Below are positions 11,368-19,033 of a stretch of 64,000 bases of DNA, in pieces. The stretch spans positions 806,001 through 870,000 of the forward strand of contig LT598465.1 of assembly GCA_900074745.1 (NCBI GenBank). Direction: 5' to 3'. Made by a program: the position numbers and the translations under genes. The first letter of the stretch is position 1. Each line of letters begins with the position of its first letter. Source of the DNA: Lachancea mirantina (Eukaryota; Ascomycota; Saccharomycetes; Saccharomycetales; Saccharomycetaceae). The notes beneath the pieces are model-generated. The model did no database searches. It was not told the DNA's origin and saw nothing but the letters and a program-made list of their open reading frames with translations.

Positions 11368-11841
11368 AAGGATACAACTCCCAACCCTTACCACTTCGCA
11401 TTTCCGCTGATTTCAATCTCGGCAGAACCTGGGCTTTAGAAAATTTGCGGGTTTCATTGAAGAATTCTCGAAGTCTGCATTTAAATGACGTTATTCATTT
11501 GATATGACTTAAAGTCTTAATTTCAAATAGAAAGAGTCACTGCAAAAACTGATGAGATAGTACTCTAGGCTTGGATCGTTGATTGCTTTTGTGTGCTCAA
11601 ATTCGCGTAGTTAGGAGGGCATATTGAGAGGCGAATATTTTCGCAATGTAAAGCCATGGTCATTCGATACTACCCATCACTGCATGACGGTGCCATTAGT
11701 ACGAAAGCTACAAATTATCATTAAATAGAAAAGTTGTAAACACCAACACCATTATTTGAACATTAAGAATATGCAATATCTTCAAGCCTACTTGAGGTTC
11801 TCACGTTTGGAATTAGTGGCATCGAAAACCCGAGCTTTTGA
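11368..11841. other. Convergent intergenic region TAH18/ATG11
   Basis: About 470 bp between two 3' ends, unusually long for a convergent pair in this window. A CTGATGA sequence near 11549 resembles part of a C box of box C/D snoRNAs, but I see no matching terminal stem or D box, so nothing is called. Confidence 0.35.
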
Positions 11842-14800
11842 TTACTTCCCAGCCGTCATTAAATCAGCAGTAACTTGTACCCAAAGACTTCCAGGTGGAA
11901 GAGAAAAGGGGTTCTGATGACCCTCTTCAGCGACTTTTTTGTCTAGAGATGTGATTCGGCCTACAAACCAATTTCTGTCAGCCAAAAGCTTGTCACTTTC
12001 AGCCAAAAGGTATCGCGTGCTTTCATCAAAGGCAGTAAAAGCAGCCCAGGGAGTGCCATTTTCAACAGATTTTGCCTTCACTCCTCTTTTCCCAGTTACC
12101 GCTTTGCCTAAAGATGTTCCTTGAGGTAAAGAGGGTGGTGGCGTCGATAGGTCGACAGAAGAAAAAGAGGAAGTCAAAGATGATATTGACGACGACGGTG
12201 AGAGCGCGCCTCGAGTTGGCAAAAATAGGGCCAAATCCCCTATCTGAAAATTCTTAATCGTAATTTTCTCTCTTTGGAAACTCTCAAGAAGACCTCTCTT
12301 GTATTTATTTTCTTTTGTAAGCCTCTTAGCCAAAGATTCAATATCTTTAAATCTTCTGATGACAGAGGTTTCAAAAAGTTTACCTCCCAGAAGCCTGTCT
12401 ATGCAGGTTGAAAGCTTTTCTTGAATTTCGTCGTTTCTCGACCGGCGGTACTCTTCGTAAAGTTCTTTCATTTCTTGCACGACCATGCTTTTCATTGCGG
12501 AGGATGCAATAGCTTCAGGTGTGCTATTGCCAAAGTCATTTGAAATTCCCTTTCGAAGCCCTTTGACTCTCGTGATTTGGAATGTCGAGTCTTCCGTCTT
12601 CGATAGCAACAATCCGATGTTTTCCAGGATGTACACGTCACTTAGAAAGATGTCGAACAGCCGCGATTCCAGCGGATGATTCATGCCTTGTGACGAAACA
12701 AGGTCAAAATTATTTTCGCTCGTACTGTCGTTACCTTCATGGACTGAGCTTCTGGCGCGCAATTGCTCTGCCGTCTCTCTTAAGGACGTAATCAAGTTTT
12801 CCTGCTCCTCGACTTTTTCACACAACGTCTTGCGCTCTTTCGCAAAGTCCTTTTCGAGATTCGAAACGTTTGCCAATAAACTCTTTTTGGTGAGGTCTGC
12901 TTTCTCATACTTTTGTTCCCAATCACTGATGCCATTAATCAACTCTGTATTTCTCGAATTTGCCGCCTGAACATGTTGCTTTGACTCTTTCAGTTGAGAT
13001 TCTATGGAGGAAAGTTCACTTTGATGTTCCTGAGAAATCTTTAGTATTTCATCATTCAAATTCGCCAGGGTTTCTTTATAGACCGCCTTCTCGTCCTCAA
13101 AATCAATCATCTTGATCCGAGCTTGGTCCAACCGTCTAGTTAAGATCATATTTTGGCTCGTCTTTTCATCGAGATCGTTTTGAAGTTTTGATATCATCTC
13201 CTCGAGTTGACGATGATTCGAAACCTCTCCTTTTGAAAAGTCTTCCGCACTGGACAGAAACAGAGAAATCCTTTCATTAACAGATAGACCACTCAAAGGA
13301 TAAGAAAACGTGGTCATATCTCTTAAAATGCCCGATGGCCACGCCCTGTACTCTGTATACTTAATGTCGTGTAGAATTGATTCCAGCTTTCTGATCCTCG
13401 CTTTGTAGCCTTTAATCAACTCTTGATTATGTTGCGAGCTGCTTCCCAACCGAGCTTTTCTATCTTGCAGGGCAGAGCATCGCACGCTGTCGAGATTGGT
13501 CTGCAACAAATTTAAACTATCGTTGGAGATTTCATGATTGGAAAGGCACAAGATATACCTTTCAATCTCTTCTGGCGACACGTCGTGTAAATTTTGGGAT
13601 AAAAACCTCTGGTCAACCTGAATATCTCGAAATAAAGTTCTTGCATCGTGTGCTCTTCCTTGTAATAAGTAACACGCGGGGCCAAAACTCTCGGACCAAC
13701 GCTGGCGCTTCTCGTCCTCTCTCTGGAGTTCCAGAGATAGTTGATGACCAAAGTCATTCTTCAGGTCAAGAAAATGCGTTTCCCAGGCCCGTCGTCTGTA
13801 CTGTTCTATGAGGTATAAGCCATAGACAATGGGTAGATCTTCGACCTGTGATATTTTGAGCTCGTAGTCCTGCATACGCTCCAAATTGCGATTGCAATCT
13901 TTCAGTAGCGATTTCTTGACTTCTAAAATCTCAATTTGAACTTGTGAAATCATTCCTAAAGACACAATACAGCTTTTTTGGAATTGAACTTTTTTTAGTC
14001 TTGCTTGTGATGCTGCCTCAAAGAGAGATTGGCCTATTGTGTAAAGTTTGGGGGTCACAACGTTTTTGTCGTTCAATAACGAAACCGAAGCCTCTCTGAT
14101 CACATTTAGGGTCAAATCACTACTCTCTAGATCGAGAAGAGATCGATATCGGTCCCTTATATCTGCGCATATCTCAGTAAATCTGGTTAACATGCTGGCC
14201 TCCATAGTATAACCGGAGCCTTCTTCCTCAATCTGTGCCACGGTTTTATCAATAAAAGCATTTACTTCGCGCCGCATCGCGTAGTTCTTATCAATTTGAT
14301 CTCGCAGAGCTTGAAGGATAGACTTTACAGACTCATCTAAGCGTGCAAGCTCGGCATGCGTCTTCTCAAGATCGCCCCGGTTAATATAATCACTTAGAAG
14401 CTTTCGATTCGGATCATTCACAGTTTTGGTTTTCGCTAGAATCTCATCGTATATCAATGTCCACTGTTTTGTCGTACTATTCAAAGAAAGCTGATTCAAA
14501 AACTCGACATTGGAGTTGTAGAGCTTTTCGATGTCATGACAGTACAGTCTGAGATACGCTTCGCAAACTCTCAAACATTTTGAAACGTTCTTGATCTCGC
14601 TTATAGTGTCATGAAGAATTTTGTCAAAATAATGAACATCGATGTCAAGTGCACTGAGCCAACCCAAGTTTGTTGTAATAAGACTAAAAAGCTTTTGCGG
14701 AGTTATTTCTGCGCTTATATCGATGACTTCACTCAAAGGCGAAGGCATCGGCTTTATGAGTGTTACAAGATCACTCTGGCAAGTTTGGCTCAGTAATTTG

Positions 14801-15093
14801 TCTACTCCTTCATATATGATGCTTTCAGAGTCCCGTGGGTATTGTGGGAGTGAAAATAAACGACGATCAAATGCGTAGAAAACCGCGTCCTCAACATTTT
14901 TTAAGCTATCGTTGAATGTAGCTCTCTTTAGTTTCGCACCATATGAAAGAAGAATGAAACATTGATTATGAGGAATCGATAGCCGTTGACAAACGAACCC
15001 TTGGAAATCTTCAACAGCCGAATAACATCGAAGGTTCGTCGTCACCTCTTTCCCCGTAATAGCATTAATGATTATTGCTTGTTGTGATGGCAT
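11842..15093 (-). CDS. ATG11: Selective autophagy scaffold Atg11
   Basis: Scaffold that links cargo receptors to the Atg1 kinase complex at the phagophore assembly site, used in the Cvt pathway, pexophagy and mitophagy. The predicted protein has 1083 aa (S. cerevisiae 1178). The N-terminus looks ubiquitin-like (AIIINAITGKEVTTNLRC). The middle is dominated by long heptad-bearing coiled coils, notably around residues 620-770 with many Glu, Lys, Leu and Gln. The C-terminal ATG11 domain includes FQIGDLALFLPTRG and ends with NPFSLPPGSLWVQVTADL. The YPR049C homolog lies between TAH18 and NAA30 exactly as expected. The long coiled-coil protein is fast-evolving, and the C-terminal block is the strongest evidence. 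Confidence 0.92.
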   Translation of the reverse strand: MPSQQAIIINAITGKEVTTNLRCYSAVEDFQGFVCQRLSIPHNQCFILLSYGAKLKRATFNDSLKNVEDAVFYAFDRRLFSLPQYPRDSESIIYEGVDKLLSQTCQSDLVTLIKPMPSPLSEVIDISAEITPQKLFSLITTNLGWLSALDIDVHYFDKILHDTISEIKNVSKCLRVCEAYLRLYCHDIEKLYNSNVEFLNQLSLNSTTKQWTLIYDEILAKTKTVNDPNRKLLSDYINRGDLEKTHAELARLDESVKSILQALRDQIDKNYAMRREVNAFIDKTVAQIEEEGSGYTMEASMLTRFTEICADIRDRYRSLLDLESSDLTLNVIREASVSLLNDKNVVTPKLYTIGQSLFEAASQARLKKVQFQKSCIVSLGMISQVQIEILEVKKSLLKDCNRNLERMQDYELKISQVEDLPIVYGLYLIEQYRRRAWETHFLDLKNDFGHQLSLELQREDEKRQRWSESFGPACYLLQGRAHDARTLFRDIQVDQRFLSQNLHDVSPEEIERYILCLSNHEISNDSLNLLQTNLDSVRCSALQDRKARLGSSSQHNQELIKGYKARIRKLESILHDIKYTEYRAWPSGILRDMTTFSYPLSGLSVNERISLFLSSAEDFSKGEVSNHRQLEEMISKLQNDLDEKTSQNMILTRRLDQARIKMIDFEDEKAVYKETLANLNDEILKISQEHQSELSSIESQLKESKQHVQAANSRNTELINGISDWEQKYEKADLTKKSLLANVSNLEKDFAKERKTLCEKVEEQENLITSLRETAEQLRARSSVHEGNDSTSENNFDLVSSQGMNHPLESRLFDIFLSDVYILENIGLLLSKTEDSTFQITRVKGLRKGISNDFGNSTPEAIASSAMKSMVVQEMKELYEEYRRSRNDEIQEKLSTCIDRLLGGKLFETSVIRRFKDIESLAKRLTKENKYKRGLLESFQREKITIKNFQIGDLALFLPTRGALSPSSSISSLTSSFSSVDLSTPPPSLPQGTSLGKAVTGKRGVKAKSVENGTPWAAFTAFDESTRYLLAESDKLLADRNWFVGRITSLDKKVAEEGHQNPFSLPPGSLWVQVTADLMTAGK

Positions 15094-15461
15094 ACTCCTA
15101 TGATATGTTTTTTAGCTCCAAATCAATACTCCGATGAGCTAAAGTCGTCCCCGAAACGCCAATCCTGCTAAACGTGGGACACCAAAAAAGCGCCACGGGC
15201 AGACAGAGATTACCCTAATAATGCAAGTGCAGCTTAGCTTAGTTAAAAACACTCGGTTAAACCTCCAAACCTTGTTTAACTCACTGTGGTGATACTGTGA
15301 CTAAGGGCCTCTCTGGATGTTCAATTAGAAGTTGATCCCCAGGGAGGGTTACCCGCGCATGGTGATCAAGAGACCTTTCTCGCATTTAACGAAGAACTCA
15401 TCTGATGACCAAACTTAAGGTAGGATCATCACAAAGCGTAGGAAAATCCCAGTAGAAGTCA
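15094..15461. other. Divergent promoter region ATG11/NAA30
   Basis: About 370 bp between divergent starts. I see short direct repeats of the type AGCTTAGCTTAG near 15232 but no RNA gene or well-supported factor site. Confidence 0.35.
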
Positions 15462-15986
15462 ATGGGGATCGAGTACCGGCGGTTCGATCTTTCCAAAATA
15501 TCCGAACTGCAACATGTGCAACGTCTTATAGATGAGGATTTGAGTGAGCCTTACTCGGTCTATGTTTACAGGTACTTCCTTAACCAGTGGCCCGAGTTGT
15601 GCTATTTGGCGATAAGCCCGACGGAACCACAACCTATCGGTTGTATCGTGTGCAAGGCAGAGGAGCATAGAGGCGCACGATTGAGAGGTTACATTGGCAT
15701 GCTTGCAGTGACGAAGGAATACCGAAAGAGAGGCATTGCAAAACGGTTGGTGGGCATCGCCATTGAACAAATGCGAAAAATGGGTTGTGACGAAATTATG
15801 CTGGAAGCAGAAGTGGAAAATCAAGCGGCTCTGAGACTTTATGAGGGAATGGGGTTCATTCGGGTGAAACGCATGTTTCGTTACTATTTAAATCAGGGCG
15901 ACGCATTCAAGCTAATACTTCCTGTGACGGAAAAAAGTTGCATAAGATCGACCTTTTTGCTGCAGCCAGAGACGGAAGTTCTCTGA
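15462..15986 (+). CDS. NAA30: NatC N-terminal acetyltransferase catalytic subunit
   Basis: Catalytic subunit of NatC (Mak3), which acetylates nascent proteins beginning Met-Leu, Met-Ile, Met-Phe and similar. The 174 aa (S. cerevisiae 176) form one GNAT fold. Beta strand 4 carries GYIGMLAV, followed by the acetyl-CoA pyrophosphate loop RKRGIAKRLV. The following segment (MLEAEVENQAALRLYEGMGFIRVKR) is the typical GNAT C-terminal half. The first ATG is in a good position and the length matches the family. It is the YPR051W homolog, convergent with POL30. Confidence 0.96.
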   Translation: MGIEYRRFDLSKISELQHVQRLIDEDLSEPYSVYVYRYFLNQWPELCYLAISPTEPQPIGCIVCKAEEHRGARLRGYIGMLAVTKEYRKRGIAKRLVGIAIEQMRKMGCDEIMLEAEVENQAALRLYEGMGFIRVKRMFRYYLNQGDAFKLILPVTEKSCIRSTFLLQPETEVL

Positions 15987-16131
15987 AGCGGCGTAGCCTT
16001 CTGAAGATGGCGACTTGTTGACTTGTAATTAGTGTATGGACACATATAGATAACGGTTAGAGCCGGTATTAATGTACAATCTCGACATAGCGAGTGGAGT
16101 AGGATATAGGGTGCGCTGAATCGACTACCGC

Positions 16132-16908
16132 TTACTCTTCCTCGTTAAATTTGGGGGCCAAGAAGAACTGCAAGTACCCGCTTTGCAATCCAAACTCGAA
16201 AAGGGCAGGCGTTTCTGAGGAAAGCTTGATGGTGATTTGGTTGGACAGACCTGCACCCTTTATAATATCAAGCAAGTATTTGGAACCAAATGTGAGATCC
16301 ACGGGCTTATCAAGTTCTACTTTCACGCTGTCGTCGGGTTTGTCCATGTCTGTGTGGGGCTTGACAATCACGGACCCGGACCCGATATCGCCTTCGGCGA
16401 CGAATTTGACCGTGTCCTTGGTGACCAGAATGTTCAGCGAGTCGCTCAGCTGGTTGAGATCGCGCACCACTTTGGCAAACTCAGCAGAGGGCATCGTGAT
16501 GGTTGTGTCGTATTGCATGCCCTCAATGTCCAAAAAGTCCGCGTCTATGTCCATGAGTTTTAGCGAGTATTCGCTAATGCGGTCTTTCTTGGTGTCCTCA
16601 AACAGAAGTAGCAAAGAGTCCGGCGTGTCGTCCGCGATCAACGTAAGGTTGTCATTGTTGTTCCCGCAACGCAAGATCTTGGAAAGCGACGAAAGATCCG
16701 CACCCAGGGTCACGTTTCTGTCGCATCTGAAGTCTTGGAAAGACTCGGTACCGATCGAAAGCGATACCAGCAAAACACGCGAGTCGTCAACGGCCTGCGC
16801 AGCAATACCGTGCTCGGAACAATTGAAGTTCACCAACTGTACGCAGTCTTTGAAGGAGTCGATAACCTTCTTGAACAAACTGGCCTCTTCGAATTTGGCT
16901 TCTAGCAT
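16132..16908 (-). CDS. POL30: Proliferating cell nuclear antigen (sliding clamp)
   Basis: PCNA, the trimeric ring that tethers DNA polymerases and many repair factors. It has 258 aa, identical in length to S. cerevisiae. The sequence is collinear: MLEAKFEEASLFKKVIDSFK at the start, the interdomain connector (residues about 118-133), KFVAEGDIGSGSVIVKP, and LQFFLAPKFNEEE at the end, which includes the PIP-box-binding tail. Lys164, the ubiquitin/SUMO acceptor, is present (residues 160-168 read ILVTKDTVK). Position 127, the second SUMO acceptor in S. cerevisiae, is Asp here. The upstream region has several MCB-type ACGCG cores and a TATA box. Codon usage is GC-rich, as expected of a well-expressed gene. 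It is the YBR088C homolog. Confidence 0.98.
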   Translation of the reverse strand: MLEAKFEEASLFKKVIDSFKDCVQLVNFNCSEHGIAAQAVDDSRVLLVSLSIGTESFQDFRCDRNVTLGADLSSLSKILRCGNNNDNLTLIADDTPDSLLLLFEDTKKDRISEYSLKLMDIDADFLDIEGMQYDTTITMPSAEFAKVVRDLNQLSDSLNILVTKDTVKFVAEGDIGSGSVIVKPHTDMDKPDDSVKVELDKPVDLTFGSKYLLDIIKGAGLSNQITIKLSSETPALFEFGLQSGYLQFFLAPKFNEEE

Positions 16909-16978
16909 TATGATTTGGATACCAGGGTTTTCAAAACTAACAGAATGGTTCAGGGCATATGGGTTTCTGGATAGAATT

Positions 16979-17078
16979 ACGCGCGACGAAACGCGCGCTA
17001 CTTATATAGAACGAAAACGGCGTACGCGAAAAAAAAGATGATTTTTTTACGCGTCGCGCATTCCATACGTAAACGCGG
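16979..17078 (-). promoter_or_regulatory. POL30 promoter: MCB-like cluster and TATA box
   Basis: Five ACGCG cores lie 70-170 bp upstream of the POL30 ATG, beginning at 16979, 16991, 17024, 17049 and 17073; that at 17049-17054 is a perfect ACGCGT. In S. cerevisiae this element binds MBF and drives G1/S expression, including of POL30. A TATATA lies at 17003-17008, about 95 bp from the start codon and in the right orientation. Cell-cycle control here is inferred from these sites. Confidence 0.7.
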
Positions 17079-17384
17079 AGCTCATCTTGTACGACAACAA
17101 CGCCCTGAACACCCAAGCTTCGCTATATGGCTAATTTGGCAAGGCTTAACCCCTCTTGCGCATCGCACCGGAAACCCAGTTCGCAGCAGCTCGCCTCCGC
17201 CCCCCAAAGACCTTGTTTGATAGCTAGAAAAACATAGTTTGCCAGTCATGTCCGAGCACAAGCGGCGTAGTAGATAAAAAATAGTACACAGTGGCTAGCC
17301 GGGCAGCACCGAAAGCCACGCTCCAAAGGGAAGACATACAAAAACAAAGTAAAAAAAACAGGAAACCGCGCCAGAACGACGCGT

Positions 17385-17666
17385 TCACGCCTTGGTAGCG
17401 TTGTACAGCTCCTTTTCGGACTCGTAACGCTTCTTGTCGGCCTCGGCCTTGGCCTCGTACGGCTGTTTCTCTTCCTCGTTCAAACCCTTCCATTTCTCAC
17501 CTAGAATACGGCCCACCTGCCCGAACGAAATGCCTGGGTTCTCGGCACGCACGATGTCTCTGTTCTCGTTCGCGAAGAACATGTACGCGGACAACGCTCT
17601 CTTGGGGGCGTTAGGGTCCTTCTTTCTTCTCGCAGTTCTCTTCTTGGTCTCTCTTGGGGCCGACAT
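17385..17666 (-). CDS. NHP6: HMG-box chromatin protein NHP6
   Basis: Small single-HMG-box DNA-bending protein (HMGB type) that assists FACT, transcription complexes and Pol III transcription. It has 93 aa: a basic N-terminal arm ([20 protein letters not shown]) and one HMG box with [28 protein letters not shown] and [14 protein letters not shown], nearly identical to Nhp6A/B. The frame stays open for 74 codons upstream, but family length and an A-rich leader set the ATG at 17666. S. cerevisiae has two copies (YPR052C and YBR089C-A) from the whole-genome duplication; this locus is the single ancestral copy, positioned between genes from both segments. Confidence 0.97.
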   Translation of the reverse strand: MSAPRETKKRTARRKKDPNAPKRALSAYMFFANENRDIVRAENPGISFGQVGRILGEKWKGLNEEEKQPYEAKAEADKKRYESEKELYNATKA

Positions 17667-17830
17667 TGCTGTTTGTTGAATTCTGAGTTGTTCTTGCCTA
17701 GGCTTTTTTTTCTTGCCACACCTGTTATTTTGGTTAGTTACTGTTTTTCCTCTTGGTTCTACTGGTTCTACAGGTCCTGCCAGTGGGCCTTCTCTGCGTC
17801 TGACACCCCGCACACAACGACAAATAAATA

Positions 17831-17858
17831 CGACAGACGCGCGACAGCGCGTCTGTCG
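17831..17858. repeat. Inverted repeat (11-bp arms, 6-nt loop)
   Basis: Arms CGACAGACGCG and CGCGTCTGTCG flank a 6-base spacer and are perfect complements. The arm sequence recurs nearby at 17939-17948 (CGCGTCTGTC) and in part at 17899-17906. Confidence 0.8.
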
Positions 17859-17974
17859 CTTACCGCCGCCAGTCTCGCGTCCCGCCACTGTTACCCGGCA
17901 GACGCGACTTCTTTTGTGGTGGTTGGTTTTTTTTTTCGCGCGTCTGTCGCTTCATACGTCAGCACCCCACTTCC

Positions 17975-18002
17975 ACTTTGTACGGCGGAAGCCGTACAAA
18001 GT
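17975..18002. repeat. Perfect inverted repeat (12-bp arms, GGAA loop)
   Basis: ACTTTGTACGGC and GCCGTACAAAGT are perfect complements separated by GGAA. It could be a binding site for a dimeric factor or form an RNA hairpin in a long 5' leader. It sits five bases from a Reb1-type core at 18007-18014. Confidence 0.85.
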
Positions 18003-18426
18003 ATGGCCGGGTAACAGAAACACCCTCGTGCCAAAAACATCGCTAGCCACGTAGTGCGGTGGAAGCCACCCAGCCAGCCAATTCCACCAAAGCGCAACTA
18101 ATTGGGGGTGTGCTCAGCACCTACGCCTTATCATGTCGCGTACGGTGGTTTGTGTTTGTAGTCGACCCAGACCAGACCCAACGGGCATGCCTATCGCTAT
18201 TGGCACTCTCTGACATACCTGAAAAAAAATCAAGTTTTGTAACTTTGTACTGTGTGGGAACACTATACGCTTAGGTTGAACGCCTGGTAGTTGTGTGTTG
18301 GACAAGTTATAGCGTATGGGGCTATACAAGTAAAAAAAACAAGATAGGAGGGGGCGGGCGGAGAGGCAGTGAGAAAGGGCGGGTAACGGACATGTAGCGT
18401 GATACGACGACAAAGTTATAACACAG

Positions 18427-18732
18427 TCACTGGGTACGGTCGCTCTGGAAACGCTCATAGTGTCGCAGGCGGTCTGGACCGACGCCGCGCGCATGGACAA
18501 ACCCACCAACCAGGCGGTTTGTGAAGTGGGCCTTGGCGACGCAGCGGTCAATACATGTGGACTCGCCCTTGTTGAGTTCGGCCTCGCCGTACTCGTGCGG
18601 TATGCATTTTTCCAGGCACGCGCGCAGCATGGCGTTGAAAGAGGTGTTCATGGCCTCGAACTGGACGCTCGCGATGTCGAGTTTCTCCTGGCTGAGCTCT
18701 TGCGACGCATAGGGATTCAGGAACATAGACAT
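18427..18732 (-). CDS. TIM12: Mitochondrial inner-membrane translocase subunit Tim12
   Basis: Peripheral small Tim protein that docks the Tim9-Tim10 chaperone onto the TIM22 carrier translocase in the intermembrane space. From the ATG at 18732 it has 101 aa (S. cerevisiae 109). Twin CX3C motifs are at Cys39/Cys43 and Cys60/Cys64. The context EKCIPHEYGEAEL and CIDRCVAKAHFTNRLVGGF is specific to Tim12 rather than Tim9 or Tim10. The start MSMFLN matches the S. cerevisiae MSFFLN; 35 further open codons upstream, from an ATG at 18837, are not supported by the family. It is the YBR091C homolog and is divergent with PBY1. Confidence 0.94.
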   Translation of the reverse strand: MSMFLNPYASQELSQEKLDIASVQFEAMNTSFNAMLRACLEKCIPHEYGEAELNKGESTCIDRCVAKAHFTNRLVGGFVHARGVGPDRLRHYERFQSDRTQ

Positions 18733-19033
18733 GGTGCCAGCGGATCGGGCTCGCAGCTGTGAGAGTGTCGGTCCGGAGACGGCTCTTCTGCTTTTCGCAG
18801 CGCGGACCAGGCTGCGAACTGTCACTGTGCACGTCATATTGTCACGTGACCGGACAAAGGCCCCAAATCGCTTGGAACGGAAAAGTGCGCAATGTCACGT
18901 GAGAGGAATATGAATCGTGTTGCACGAAGACTCCGGCCTCCACTGGCATCTCATTAGCATAGCAGGACCCCCCATCTGTCCTGGAAGAAAACCCGACGTC
19001 CTAACCACCGTTTAACCCGGATTTCCCACTGAC
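18733..19033. promoter_or_regulatory. Divergent TIM12/PBY1 promoter with two CACGTG sites
   Basis: CACGTG cores at 18843-18848 and 18896-18901, both within GTCACGTGA, lie about 53 bp apart. This matches Cbf1-type E-boxes. Confidence 0.55.

Larger units (their letters stand above)
17667..18426. promoter_or_regulatory. Long GC-rich region upstream of NHP6 with Reb1 sites and inverted repeats
   Basis: About 760 bp between NHP6 and the TIM12 stop, both on the minus strand; most is probably NHP6 promoter. Three Reb1-type cores (TTACCCG or CGGGTAA) lie at 17891, 18007 and 18380; the first two are in opposite orientation. Perfect hairpins are at 17831-17858 and 17975-18002. The octamer CAGACGCG, or its complement, occurs four times between 17834 and 17946. 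Several ORFs cross the region on both strands but none resembles a protein, and high GC explains their length. Confidence 0.6.

Noticed and set aside
17667-17888. 74-codon N-terminal extension of NHP6
   Set aside because: Family length and the A-rich leader before the ATG at 17666 show the extension is only open frame in GC-rich DNA.
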